A DNA stretch of 32,448 nucleotides, from assembly GCF_014529705.1 (NCBI RefSeq), contig NZ_JAANIH010000086.1, positions 1 through 32,448 of the forward strand. The letters run 5' to 3'. This DNA comes from Bradyrhizobium campsiandrae. Lineage in GTDB: Bacteria; Pseudomonadota; Alphaproteobacteria; Rhizobiales; Xanthobacteraceae. The position numbers and the translations under genes were made by a program. Each line of letters begins with the position of its first letter. Position 1 is the first letter of the stretch. This document shows, piece after piece, positions 22,942 to 30,825 of this stretch. The notes below the pieces were generated by a model that was not told where the DNA came from, made no database searches, and saw only the letters and a program-made list of their open reading frames with translations.

Positions 22942-24567
22942 ATGGCGCTTACGCAGAGATTAGAATTCCGGCAATCGCAGTCGCTGGTGATGACGCCGCA
23001 GCTGATGCAGGCAATCAAGCTGCTGCAGCTGTCGAATCTGGATCTCACGACCTTCGTGGAGGAGGAACTCGAGCGTAACCCCCTGCTGGAGCGGGCCAGC
23101 GACGAGGCCCCCAGCGAAGCCCCTGCCGAGACCGCCCAGTTCGGCGACCATGATGGCGATGATTCAGGCAGTTCTGGCGACGCTGACGGCTTTGGCGGCA
23201 GCAGCGAGGCTTTCGAGCCAGGCCAGGAAGAGTGGATGAGCAAGGATCTCGGCAGCCGGGCCGAGATCGAGCAGACCCTGGATACGGGCCTGGACAACGT
23301 CTTCTCCGAAGAGCCGGCGGAAGCTGCCGCGCGCAACGCCCAGGACGCCGCGCCCACCACTTACACCGAATGGGGCGGCGGCGCCTCCGGCGACGAGGAC
23401 TACAATCTCGAAGCCTTTGTCGCGGCCGAGACGACATTGTCGGACCATCTCGCCGAGCAATTGTCGGTCGCCTTCACCGGCGCGGCGCAGCGCATGATCG
23501 GGCAGTACCTGATCGACCTCGTCGACGAGGCCGGCTACCTGCCGCTCGATCTTGGCCAGGCCGCCGAGCGCCTTGGTGCAACGCAAGAGGAGGTCGAGGC
23601 CGTTCTTGCCGTGCTGCAAAAATTCGATCCGCCCGGCGTCTGCGCGCGATCCTTGAGCGAATGCCTGGCGATCCAGCTGCGCGAGCTCGACCGCTACGAT
23701 CCCGCGATGCAGGCTCTCGTCGAGCATCTCGATCTCCTCGCCAAGCGCGACATCGCCGCGCTTCGCAAGCTCTGCGGCGTCGACGACGAGGACATCGCCG
23801 ACATGATCGGCGAGATCAGGCGGCTCAATCCCAAGCCCGGCATGAAGTTCGGCTCGGCGCGGCTGCAGACCATGGTGCCCGACGTCTATGTCCGCCCGGG
23901 TCCTGACGGTGGCTGGCATGTCGAGCTCAACAGCGACACCTTGCCGCGCGTGCTGGTGAACCAGACCTATTATTCCGAGCTGTCGAAAAAGGTCGGCAAG
24001 GACGGCGACAAATCCTATTTCACCGACGCGCTGCAGAACGCCACCTGGCTGGTGCGCGCGCTCGACCAGCGCGCCCGCACCATCCTGAAGGTCGCAACCG
24101 AAATCGTGCGCCAGCAGGACGGTTTCTTCACCCACGGCGTCGCGCATTTGAGGCCGCTGAATCTGAAGGCCGTCGCCGACGCCATTCAGATGCATGAATC
24201 CACGGTGTCGCGCGTCACCGCCAACAAATACATGGCGACAAATCGCGGCACATTCGAGTTGAAATATTTCTTCACGGCCTCGATCGCCTCGGCCGACGGC
24301 GGCGAGGCGCATTCGGCCGAAGCCGTACGACACCACATCAAGCAGCTGATCGATTCAGAAGAGCCTTCGGCGATTCTGTCCGACGATACGATCGTGGAAC
24401 GGTTGCGTGCGTCCGGCATTGATATTGCCCGCCGCACGGTTGCGAAGTACCGCGAAGCCATGCGCATTCCGTCCTCGGTGCAACGCCGTCGCGACAAGCA
24501 GAGCGCTCTTGGTAACGTCCTTTCCACCGCAATGTCGGATCGCTCCCGCAATCCCGAACCGGCCTGA
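22942..24567 (+). CDS. rpoN: RNA polymerase sigma-54 factor
   Basis: 541 aa. Region I is the Gln/Leu-rich LTQRLEFRQSQSLVMTPQ..QAIKLLQLS. Region II is acidic (about 55-150). The core-binding and DNA-binding region III ends with the RpoN box (ARRTVAKYREAM) and an HTH before it (HESTVSRVTANKYM). Sigma-54 directs transcription from -24/-12 promoters for nitrogen fixation, nitrogen assimilation and transport, and needs enhancer-binding activators. It lies 91 bp after lptB and 84 bp before hpf, as in other Rhizobiales. One candidate -24/-12 site is seen in the window, upstream of ptsN. Confidence 0.97.
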   Translation: MALTQRLEFRQSQSLVMTPQLMQAIKLLQLSNLDLTTFVEEELERNPLLERASDEAPSEAPAETAQFGDHDGDDSGSSGDADGFGGSSEAFEPGQEEWMSKDLGSRAEIEQTLDTGLDNVFSEEPAEAAARNAQDAAPTTYTEWGGGASGDEDYNLEAFVAAETTLSDHLAEQLSVAFTGAAQRMIGQYLIDLVDEAGYLPLDLGQAAERLGATQEEVEAVLAVLQKFDPPGVCARSLSECLAIQLRELDRYDPAMQALVEHLDLLAKRDIAALRKLCGVDDEDIADMIGEIRRLNPKPGMKFGSARLQTMVPDVYVRPGPDGGWHVELNSDTLPRVLVNQTYYSELSKKVGKDGDKSYFTDALQNATWLVRALDQRARTILKVATEIVRQQDGFFTHGVAHLRPLNLKAVADAIQMHESTVSRVTANKYMATNRGTFELKYFFTASIASADGGEAHSAEAVRHHIKQLIDSEEPSAILSDDTIVERLRASGIDIARRTVAKYREAMRIPSSVQRRRDKQSALGNVLSTAMSDRSRNPEPA

Positions 24568-24651
24568 TTGCGCTGGCGCGAAATCGCGCTACTCTCATCC
24601 CTCATTTGCGACCGATCCAAGCTAGGCCGATTGAACCAAGCGAGGCATCAC

Positions 24652-25251
24652 ATGACTCTTCGGATTTCGGGCAAGAGCGTTAGCGTCGGCGAGGCCCTCC
24701 GCGGCCGCGTCTCCGACCGGACCGAAGAGGTCCTTCGCAAATATTTCGACGGCAATTATTCCGGCCACATCACGCTCAGCAAGGACGGCTTCGGCTTCCG
24801 CACCGACTGTGCGCTGCATCTGGATTCCGGTATCACGCTGGAAGCCGATTCGAACGCGCAAGACGCCTATGCCAGCGCCGATCAGGCCCTGGTGATGATC
24901 GAGAAGCGGCTCAAGCGCTACAAGAGCCGGCTCAAGGACCGCTCGGCGCGCAAGGCCCATGTTGCCTCCGCCGCCCTCGCTGCCCTCGATGCCACCAGCT
25001 ACGTGCTGGAGGCGCCGGGCGAGGGCGAGGACGAGGAGGAGGTCACCGGCTACAGCCCCGTGATCATCGCGGAGTCCACCACGTCGCTGAAGCAGCTGTC
25101 GGTCAGCGAGGCTGTCATGGAACTCGACCTCAGCGGGGCGCCTTGCCTGGTATTCCAGCATGGTTCCTCGGGCCGGGTGAACATCATCTACCGCCGGGCC
25201 GACGGCAATGTCGGCTGGATCGACCCGCCAGGCGCCAAACCCGCCGACTAG
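24652..25251 (+). CDS. hpf: Ribosome hibernation promoting factor, long form
   Basis: 199 aa. The start is ATG 24652 with GAGG 7 bases upstream. The N-terminal ~100 residues are the HPF/YfiA domain (MTLRISGKSVSVGEALRGRV, EADSNAQDAYASADQALVMIEKRLKRYKSRLKDR), which occupies the decoding centre of idle ribosomes. After an acidic linker the C-terminal domain (SVSEAVMELDLSGAPCLVFQHGSSGRVNIIYRRADGNVGWIDP) dimerises 70S ribosomes, the mark of long HPF. The stop codon TAG is shared with the first bases of a repeat element. The gene sits between rpoN and ptsN, its usual neighbours. Confidence 0.95.
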   Translation: MTLRISGKSVSVGEALRGRVSDRTEEVLRKYFDGNYSGHITLSKDGFGFRTDCALHLDSGITLEADSNAQDAYASADQALVMIEKRLKRYKSRLKDRSARKAHVASAALAALDATSYVLEAPGEGEDEEEVTGYSPVIIAESTTSLKQLSVSEAVMELDLSGAPCLVFQHGSSGRVNIIYRRADGNVGWIDPPGAKPAD

Positions 25252-25301
25252 AGCGTTTTCCAGCGAAAGGGAGACCGGTTCGCGTGAGGAACGCGTCAAA
25301 C
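25250..25301. repeat. Rhizobial intergenic repeat at the hpf stop
   Basis: A segment beginning AGAGCGTTTTCCAGCGAA and continuing with ACCGGTTCGCGTGAGGAACG resembles a widespread rhizobial repeat. From memory, the usual form begins AGAGCGTTTTCGAGCGAA. It begins inside the hpf stop codon. The assignment rests on recall and not on a second copy here. Confidence 0.55.
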
Positions 25302-25384
25302 CATGAATCTGCCCGGCATCCAGGGCGCTCCCCGTATCAACCACAGGTCTTAACAATGACCGCTGTAAAGCCGCACGCAGGAGT

Positions 25385-25399
25385 TGGCACCGGGATTGC
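25385..25399 (+). promoter_or_regulatory. Sigma-54 (-24/-12) promoter upstream of ptsN
   Basis: TGGCACCGGGATTGC fits the sigma-54 consensus TGGCAC-N5-TTGC at every conserved position, with GG and GC spaced correctly. Transcription would start near 25411, about 125 bases before the ptsN ATG. It lies two genes downstream of rpoN itself. No enhancer-binding site was identified. Confidence 0.6.
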
Positions 25400-25535
25400 G
25401 TTGGAGTAGAAGCGCCCCACATCAGGAACGGGGCTAAGTGCGCCTCCTGCTTCATGTTATTGACGCCGGCTCAGCTTGGTCTATCAAGCTGGCCAATTCG
25501 GAACCTGACGGCTTCATTCACCTCGGAACACTTCC

Positions 25536-25997
25536 ATGCCGATTACCGATCTGGTCGCGCCCGAGGCGATTCTCCCGGCATTGAAGGTCAACGGCAAGAA
25601 GCAGGCGCTCCAGGAGCTTGCGGCCAAGGCCGCCGAGCTGACCGGTCAGAACGAGCGCTCGGTGTTCGAGGTGCTGCTGCAGCGCGAGAAGCTCGGCACC
25701 ACGGCGGTCGGCTACGGCGTCGCCATTCCACACGGCAAGCTGCCCAAGCTGGACAAGATCTTTGGCCTGTTCGCCCGGCTCGATCGCCCGATCGATTTCG
25801 AGGCGATGGACGGCCAGCCGGTCGACCTCGTCTTCCTTTTGCTCGCCCCCGAAGGCGCCGGGGCTGATCATCTGAAGGCGCTCGCCCGCATCGCCCGCCT
25901 GCTGCGCGACCAGGACATCGCCAAGAAGCTCCGCGCCTCGCGCGATGCGCAGGCGATCTACTCGGTGCTGGCCCTGCCGCCCGCGACCGCGGCCTGA
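25536..25997 (+). CDS. ptsN: Nitrogen-regulatory PTS protein EIIA-Ntr
   Basis: 153 aa. EIIA domain of the fructose/mannitol type. The phosphorylated His66 lies in YGVAIPHGKLPKLDKI. FGLFARLDRPIDFEAMDGQPVDLVFLLLAPEG and HLKALARIARLLRD follow, as in EIIA-Ntr. It accepts phosphate from EI-Ntr/NPr and regulates potassium transport, carbon and nitrogen balance, and other partners. It closes the rpoN-hpf-ptsN cluster. Its 284-bp upstream gap contains a rhizobial repeat and a near-consensus sigma-54 promoter. Confidence 0.95.
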   Translation: MPITDLVAPEAILPALKVNGKKQALQELAAKAAELTGQNERSVFEVLLQREKLGTTAVGYGVAIPHGKLPKLDKIFGLFARLDRPIDFEAMDGQPVDLVFLLLAPEGAGADHLKALARIARLLRDQDIAKKLRASRDAQAIYSVLALPPATAA

Positions 25998-26061
25998 GGT
26001 CCATGCGCGGCGACGCGCGGGGCCGGTGACTTTGATCTGCCTTGCCAGATTTGTCCGGCTA

Positions 26062-26087
26062 TGATCATCGCAAGGGGGCGATGATCA
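26062..26087. repeat. Inverted repeat between ptsN and the caspase-like gene
   Basis: TGATCATCG (26062-26070) and CGATGATCA (26079-26087) pair perfectly around an 8-base loop. It could be a hairpin in the ptsN tail or an operator about 50 bases upstream of the next gene. No T-tract follows. Confidence 0.5.
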
Positions 26088-26137
26088 GATGCAGTGGCCT
26101 TTGATGGTGCAGGCCGGTTTCCGGGTGAGTAGTGGCA

Positions 26138-27772
26138 ATGATACGCAATCGGTTTGCCTTGATCTGGACCTTGCTCTGCGTCGTCCAGCTCGCGAGCCTG
26201 TTTCCGGCGCAGGCGGATGACCGATCGACCTGCGCGCAACGCGGCAGCGAGGGCCGCATTGCGGCGTGCTCGAACCTCATCGCACAAAGCGGCGGACGCG
26301 ATGCCTGGGCGTTCGACAATCGCGGCGCGGAATATGGCGACAGGGGTGATCTGGATCGCGCCATCGCCGACTTTACCGAAGCCATTCGCCTCGATCCAAA
26401 GCTCGACAACGTCTATCGGCATCGGGGATTGGCCCTGGTCCGGAAAAACGAGTACGGGCGGGCCATTCCCGATCAGACCGAAGCCCTCAGGCAAAATCCC
26501 GCTGACGTCGACGCCTATAATGAGCGCGGGATGTCCTACGCCGCCACGGGAAACGCCGATCGCGCGCTGCGCGACTTCAACGAAGCGGTCAGGATCAATC
26601 CGAGGTTCAAATTCGCCTACAACAATCGCGGTCTGCTCTATCACACCAGGGGCGACGACGACCGCGCGATCGCGGATTATTCGGAGGCCATCCGTCTCGA
26701 TCCCGGATATGCGGTGGCCTACCTCAATCGCGGCGACATCCATCGTCAGAGATCCCAGTGCGATCGGGCACTGCCTGATTACGATGAAGCGATCCGGATC
26801 GATCCGTCCTTGACGGACGCGCTCACTGCTCGCGGTCTTTGCTACGAGCAGATCAAGGAGATCGCGAAGGCGCGTGCGGATTTCAATGCGGCTGTCGCGC
26901 TGCCGCCGAAATACACGAGCAGATCCGCGCAGGAGATCGCCCGGAAGCGGCTTGCCGCGCTTCCCGGCGTGCCCACGGCGACGGCGCCGTCCACCAATGC
27001 GCCGGCCGTCGTCGCGGCGACGACTCCGGTGGACAAGGTCACCGATCAGCCGGATCAGCGGGGCCGCCGCGTTGCCCTCGTCATCGGCAATTCCGCCTAT
27101 GACAACGTGCCGGTCCTGACCAATCCCGTCCCCGATGCGACGCTCGTTGCCGACACCCTGAAGCGCACCGGCTTCGATGCGGTTTCGCTGGTGACCAACC
27201 TTCGCAAGGAGGCCCTGGTCCAGGCGCTGCGAACCTTCGCGGCGCAAGCCGAGACCGCGGATTGGGCCGTCATCTATTACGCCGGTCATGGCGTGGAGAT
27301 CGGCGGAGTGAACTACCTCGTTCCGACCGATGCCAAAATCGCCTCCGATCGCGATATCGGCTTCGAGGCGGTGCCGCTCGACCAGGTCATCAACGTTGCC
27401 GAACGCGCCCGCCGCCTGCGCCTCGTCATTCTGGACGCCTGCCGAAACAACCCCTTCGCCGGCCAGATGAAGCGCACGCTCGCCGGAGCCACCCGCTCGG
27501 TTTCGCGGGGCCTCGCCGCGATCGAGCCCGAGGCCGGCACGCTGGTCGTCTACGCGGCCAAGGATGGCGAGACGGCGCTCGATGGGGACGGCGCGAACAG
27601 CCCGTTTGCCAGCGCCTTCGTCGCCAATGTCGTCAAGCCCGGGCTCGAGGTGCGGAGGCTGTTCGACTATGTCAGGGACGACGTGATGGACGCGACGAAT
27701 GGCAGGCAGAAGCCGTTCAGCTACGGATCGATCTCGGGTCGGCAGGACTTCTTCTTCGTGGCCGCGAAATAG
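26138..27772 (+). CDS. Secreted TPR-repeat caspase-like (peptidase C14) protein
   Basis: 544 aa. A signal peptide (FALIWTLLCVVQLASLFPAQA) is followed by about six TPR units (about 50-270; repeats of the type DRAIADFTEAIRLDP and YNNRGLLYHTRGDDDRAI). After a Pro/Ala/Thr linker comes a caspase-like domain (about 308-540): RRVALVIGNSAYDNVPVLTNPVPDA, catalytic His384 in YYAGHGVEI, catalytic Cys435 in ILDACRNNPF. Both dyad residues are present, so proteolytic activity is plausible, probably in the periplasm. The TPR array may bind a partner. GTG at 26132 is an alternative start two codons earlier. Bacterial members are largely uncharacterised. It converges with tetR. Confidence 0.88.
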   Translation: MIRNRFALIWTLLCVVQLASLFPAQADDRSTCAQRGSEGRIAACSNLIAQSGGRDAWAFDNRGAEYGDRGDLDRAIADFTEAIRLDPKLDNVYRHRGLALVRKNEYGRAIPDQTEALRQNPADVDAYNERGMSYAATGNADRALRDFNEAVRINPRFKFAYNNRGLLYHTRGDDDRAIADYSEAIRLDPGYAVAYLNRGDIHRQRSQCDRALPDYDEAIRIDPSLTDALTARGLCYEQIKEIAKARADFNAAVALPPKYTSRSAQEIARKRLAALPGVPTATAPSTNAPAVVAATTPVDKVTDQPDQRGRRVALVIGNSAYDNVPVLTNPVPDATLVADTLKRTGFDAVSLVTNLRKEALVQALRTFAAQAETADWAVIYYAGHGVEIGGVNYLVPTDAKIASDRDIGFEAVPLDQVINVAERARRLRLVILDACRNNPFAGQMKRTLAGATRSVSRGLAAIEPEAGTLVVYAAKDGETALDGDGANSPFASAFVANVVKPGLEVRRLFDYVRDDVMDATNGRQKPFSYGSISGRQDFFFVAAK

Positions 27773-27816
27773 CAGCGCACACGTCTGCGGACGCAATCGC
27801 GCGCGGCTCGTGCGCG

Positions 27817-28452
27817 TCAGCACACCGTCGGCAGCAGGCGGCGGACTTCGTCGAGCAGTTCGGGGACGGCCGCCTTGTCACCGGCGAGGTGCTTGAGCAG
27901 CGCACTCTGGAACAGACCGTCGAACAGCGCATAGAGCGCCGCTGGCGACGACAGCGGTCGCTTGCCGCCGAACTCGGCATAGCGCGAGGCGATGCGCCAG
28001 ATCATCGCTTCCAGGCTCTTGTCGATCTCGAGCACGTCCTTGCGAAACGCCGCCTCGAACATCGCCTGCGAGCGCAGATCGTACCAGAGCCGGTGCATGC
28101 GGGCTTCGTTCTGCAGCGTTGCGGCGAGCTTGGCGAGGAAACCCTCCGTCAGTTCGTCACGGCTCGTCGCCGTCGCGACGACCTCGTCATAGCGCGTCAC
28201 GCACTTCGCCTTGTAGTGGCGAACGCAGCAGCAGATCAGGTCGAGCTTGTCGCTGAAATAATAGTGGAACACGCCGTGCGTGAACGCCGAATTCTGCGCG
28301 ATCTCGCGCAGGCTGGTGCGTGCGAAGCCGAGCTCGCCCAGGGTTTCGAGCGCGGCCTCCGCAAGCTCGATCCGCCGCGCGTTGAACTTGTCGTCACGCA
28401 CGACATCGACCGCGGACTCACGCTTCACTGCTGCTGTCGCTCGCCGCGCCAT
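27817..28452 (-). CDS. TetR/AcrR family transcriptional regulator
   Basis: 211 aa from ATG 28452-28450. Upstream in-frame residues are low complexity and overlap the operators. The N-terminal HTH is typical: RIELAEAALETLGELGFARTSLREIAQNSAFTHGVFHYYFSDKLDLI. The C-terminal ligand/dimer domain (about 80-205) includes EARMHRLWYDLRSQAMFEAAFR and LYALFDGLFQSALLKH. It is divergent from an SDR/saccharopine-DH-like/AMP-ligase operon, with two identical 14-bp palindromes in between. The likely role is repression of that operon and of itself until an acyl-CoA or related ligand binds. The ligand is unknown. Confidence 0.88.
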   Translation of the reverse strand: MARRATAAVKRESAVDVVRDDKFNARRIELAEAALETLGELGFARTSLREIAQNSAFTHGVFHYYFSDKLDLICCCVRHYKAKCVTRYDEVVATATSRDELTEGFLAKLAATLQNEARMHRLWYDLRSQAMFEAAFRKDVLEIDKSLEAMIWRIASRYAEFGGKRPLSSPAALYALFDGLFQSALLKHLAGDKAAVPELLDEVRRLLPTVC

Positions 28453-28524
28453 TGTCGCGTTGTCTCCCGTCTCTTCGTCACGACGATCACTCTGTCCGTC
28501 GTCGTCGTCTACAGACCATCCTCT

Positions 28525-28538
28525 TTGACAACTGTCAA
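28525..28538. promoter_or_regulatory. TetR operator 1
   Basis: The perfect palindrome TTGACAACTGTCAA is identical to operator 2, whose start lies 23 bp further on. It lies about 75 bp from the tetR start and about 260 bp from the SDR start. It also contains a TTGACA -35-like box, so binding would block RNA polymerase. Confidence 0.7.
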
Positions 28539-28547
28539 ATTTTTGGC

Positions 28548-28561
28548 TTGACAACTGTCAA
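28548..28561. promoter_or_regulatory. TetR operator 2
   Basis: Second exact copy of TTGACAACTGTCAA. A looser third element with GACAGTCGTCAA lies at about 28594-28605. Two identical palindromes in a divergent tetR control region are strong evidence for the binding site. Confidence 0.7.
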
Positions 28562-28689
28562 GCTCCGGGCGGAGTGTGCGCGCCAAGAATTTGGACAGTC
28601 GTCAAGACGTCCGCAAATGGAGGAAATGCACCCACCGGCGCCGCGCCGCCGGAACGGACTTGCATGCCGATGCGCCGCCGCGCCGGCAC

Positions 28690-28710
28690 CGTGCTGCGAA
28701 GCGCAGCACG
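28690..28710. other. Hairpin in the SDR operon leader
   Basis: Perfect 9-bp stem CGTGCTGCG / CGCAGCACG with a 3-base AAG loop, about 90 bp before the SDR start in the 345-bp divergent intergenic region. Imperfect direct repeats of TCCAAGGGA follow at 28737-28765. Function not known. Confidence 0.45.
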
Positions 28711-28797
28711 CACAGACCATCAGCGAACAGATCAGTCCAAGGGACCAACGGTCGATCCAAGGGATCGATCCGAGAGATCAACAAGGGAGGACGTGCG

Positions 28798-29601
28798 ATG
28801 AGCGAGAAGAGTCTTGATGGCCGTAAAGCCCTGGTCACCGGCGGCGCCCGCGGCATAGGCGCCGCTATTGCAGAGGCATTGGCCCACGCCGGTGCGGCGG
28901 TCATGATCGGCGACATCCTCGATGATGTCGGCAGGGACAGCGCCGGCCAGATCGCCAGGCTTGGTGTGAAGACCGGCTTCGTGCATCTCGACGTCACCGA
29001 CGATGCGCAGTGGGAGAAAGCGGCCGCTGCGACGGTCGCCACACTCGGCGGCTACGACATCCTCATCAACAATGCCGGCATCGAAATCACCTCGCTGATC
29101 TCGGAGGTCACGGCCGAGGACGCGCGGCGGATGTGCGACGTCAACATCGTCGGCACCGTGCTCGGCATGAAGCACGCCTTCCGCGCGATGCGGCCGGGCG
29201 GGCCGGCCGGCAAGGGCGGCGCTGTCGTCAACATCGCCTCCGTCGCGGCGACGATCGCCTTCCCCAGCATCGCGGTCTATTCCGGCACGAAGTCCGCGGT
29301 CGACCGCATGACGCGCGTCGGCGCGATGGAAGCCGGCAAGCTCGGCTATGGCGTGCGCGTCAACTGCATCTATCCCGGCCTGATCCCGACCGACATGGGC
29401 ATGCAGCTGGCGAACGACATCGTGAAGATCGGACTCGCGCCCGACGTCAACGCCGCGGTCGGCTCGGTGGTGGAGCAGACGCCGCTCGGCAAGTTGGCTG
29501 AGGTCGGCGACATCGCGAATGCTGCGGTGTTCCTGTGCTCGAACGAGGCGCGCTTCATCACCGGCATCGGCCTGCCGGTCGATGGCGGCATGGGCATGTA
29601 A
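28798..29601 (+). CDS. Short-chain dehydrogenase/reductase
   Basis: 267 aa. ATG 28798 has an excellent AGGGAGG 8 bases upstream. Classical SDR: cofactor motif TGGARGIG, NNAG (INNAGIEI), Ser in NIASVAAT, YxxxK in YSGTKSAVD, and PGLIPTDMG. The end FLCSNEARFITGIGLPVDGGMGM is typical. It probably oxidises or reduces a hydroxyl/keto group on an acyl or cyclic substrate using NAD(P). First gene of an operon with a saccharopine-dehydrogenase-like protein and an AMP-dependent ligase, under the divergent TetR. Confidence 0.9.
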   Translation: MSEKSLDGRKALVTGGARGIGAAIAEALAHAGAAVMIGDILDDVGRDSAGQIARLGVKTGFVHLDVTDDAQWEKAAAATVATLGGYDILINNAGIEITSLISEVTAEDARRMCDVNIVGTVLGMKHAFRAMRPGGPAGKGGAVVNIASVAATIAFPSIAVYSGTKSAVDRMTRVGAMEAGKLGYGVRVNCIYPGLIPTDMGMQLANDIVKIGLAPDVNAAVGSVVEQTPLGKLAEVGDIANAAVFLCSNEARFITGIGLPVDGGMGM

Positions 29602-29640
29602 GCCAAGAACCCAACAAGCAACATTTCCGGAGGAACGAGA

Positions 29641-30771
29641 ATGAGTGCGAAGAAGCCCGTCATCGTCTATGGCGCGTCCGGCTACACGGGCCGGCTGGTC
29701 TGCGAATACTTGCGCGAATACAACATCCCCTTCATCGCTGCGGGGCGCAGCGCCGAGAAGCTCAACGCCGCGATGAAGGCGAACGTGGCCGGCATCGAGA
29801 CCGCCGACTACGAGGTGGTGGAAGTGCCGCACACCGTGAGCGCGCTGACCGAATTGTTCAGCGGCGCCTCGGTGGTGCTCAACACCGTCGGCCCGTTCGC
29901 CAGGTTCGGCGGCGAGGTGGTGCAGGCCTGTTGGGCCTCGCGATGCCACTACACCGATACGACTGGCGAACAGGACTGGCTGATCACGCTGGAGCAGGAA
30001 TGGGGCACCAAATTCGCCAATGCCGGCCTGCTGCTGGCGCCGGGAATCGCGCAGATGTACACCACTGGCGAGATCGCCGCCCAGCTGTGCCTAGAGACTC
30101 CAGGCCTCGACACGCTCGATATCGCCGTGTTCTGGGGCGGCAGCCCGACCATCGCCTCGACCCAGACCATCCTGGTGAACGCCGCGATGGCCAAGGCCTA
30201 TTATCTGGAGCAGAACAAGTACGTCGAGCATCAGCCCGATGCCGGCCTCACCAACCTCGCCATCCCCGGCCAGCACGAGCTGGCGCTGGCGCTGCCCTGG
30301 GGCGGCACCTCGCATCCCGTCTGGTTCAAGCGCGATCCGCGCGTGGCCAATGTGAAGGTGCTGGGCGGCGTTTTCAATCGCGGACTGATGCTGGGCGTGC
30401 CGCAGATCGTCGCTGCCGCGCTGGAAGCGACCAAGGACATGAACCCCGACGACCGCTACGCCGCCTTGGCGCAGACCGCCGCCGGCGTGATGAACACCAT
30501 GCCGCCGCGCGAGAACCCGCGTGTCAACAAGTCGCTGGATTCGGTGCATGCCTCCGGCCCGCTCGGGCGCGCGCACTGCGTCATCACCGGCAACAGCAAC
30601 TACAAGCAGACCGGCCTGCTGCAAGCCTATGCTGCCGCGCATTTGCTGCAGCAGCCGCCCAAGCGCGTCGGCTTTGCCTCCGGTTGCCAGGCCTTCGGCC
30701 ATCACGAGCTGCTCGGCCAATTGCGCAGCTTTGGACTGGTCAGCAAGCCTGTTCTGACGATCCACGACTGA
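29641..30771 (+). CDS. Saccharopine dehydrogenase-like NAD(P)-binding protein (DUF5938-type)
   Basis: 376 aa, ATG 29641, with GGAGG 8 bases upstream. The N-terminal Rossmann fold (PVIVYGASGYTGRLVCEYLREY, then IPFIAAGRSAEKL and VVLNTVGPFARFGGEVVQAC) is that of the saccharopine dehydrogenase/trans-acting enoyl reductase superfamily. The C-half (about 140-376) matches no enzyme I can name, though its overall form recalls DUF5938 proteins. True lysine metabolism is unlikely given the neighbours. A reductase acting on a CoA- or carrier-linked intermediate is a better guess. It lies 39 bp after the SDR, in one operon. Confidence 0.8.
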   Translation: MSAKKPVIVYGASGYTGRLVCEYLREYNIPFIAAGRSAEKLNAAMKANVAGIETADYEVVEVPHTVSALTELFSGASVVLNTVGPFARFGGEVVQACWASRCHYTDTTGEQDWLITLEQEWGTKFANAGLLLAPGIAQMYTTGEIAAQLCLETPGLDTLDIAVFWGGSPTIASTQTILVNAAMAKAYYLEQNKYVEHQPDAGLTNLAIPGQHELALALPWGGTSHPVWFKRDPRVANVKVLGGVFNRGLMLGVPQIVAAALEATKDMNPDDRYAALAQTAAGVMNTMPPRENPRVNKSLDSVHASGPLGRAHCVITGNSNYKQTGLLQAYAAAHLLQQPPKRVGFASGCQAFGHHELLGQLRSFGLVSKPVLTIHD

Positions 30772-30779
30772 ACTCGATC

Positions 30780-30807
30780 GCGGGTGGCGCCAACACGCGC
30801 CACCCGC
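30780..30807 (+). other. Intercistronic hairpin
   Basis: Perfect 11-bp stem GCGGGTGGCGC / GCGCCACCCGC with a 6-base CAACAC loop, in the 54-bp gap before the AMP-ligase gene. No T-run follows, so it is more likely an mRNA stability or partial attenuation element than a full terminator. Confidence 0.55.
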
Positions 30808-30825
30808 CTCATCGCGAGATCGACC

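Noticed and set aside
23164..24336. 390-codon minus-strand open frame opposite rpoN
   Set aside because: rpoN is unmistakable on the plus strand and no ribosome site or known domain supports the antisense frame.
25958..27823. 621-codon open frame on the minus strand opposite ptsN's end and the caspase-like gene
   Set aside because: It mirrors a gene with clear domains, shows no protein family of its own, and such antisense frames are expected in high-GC DNA.
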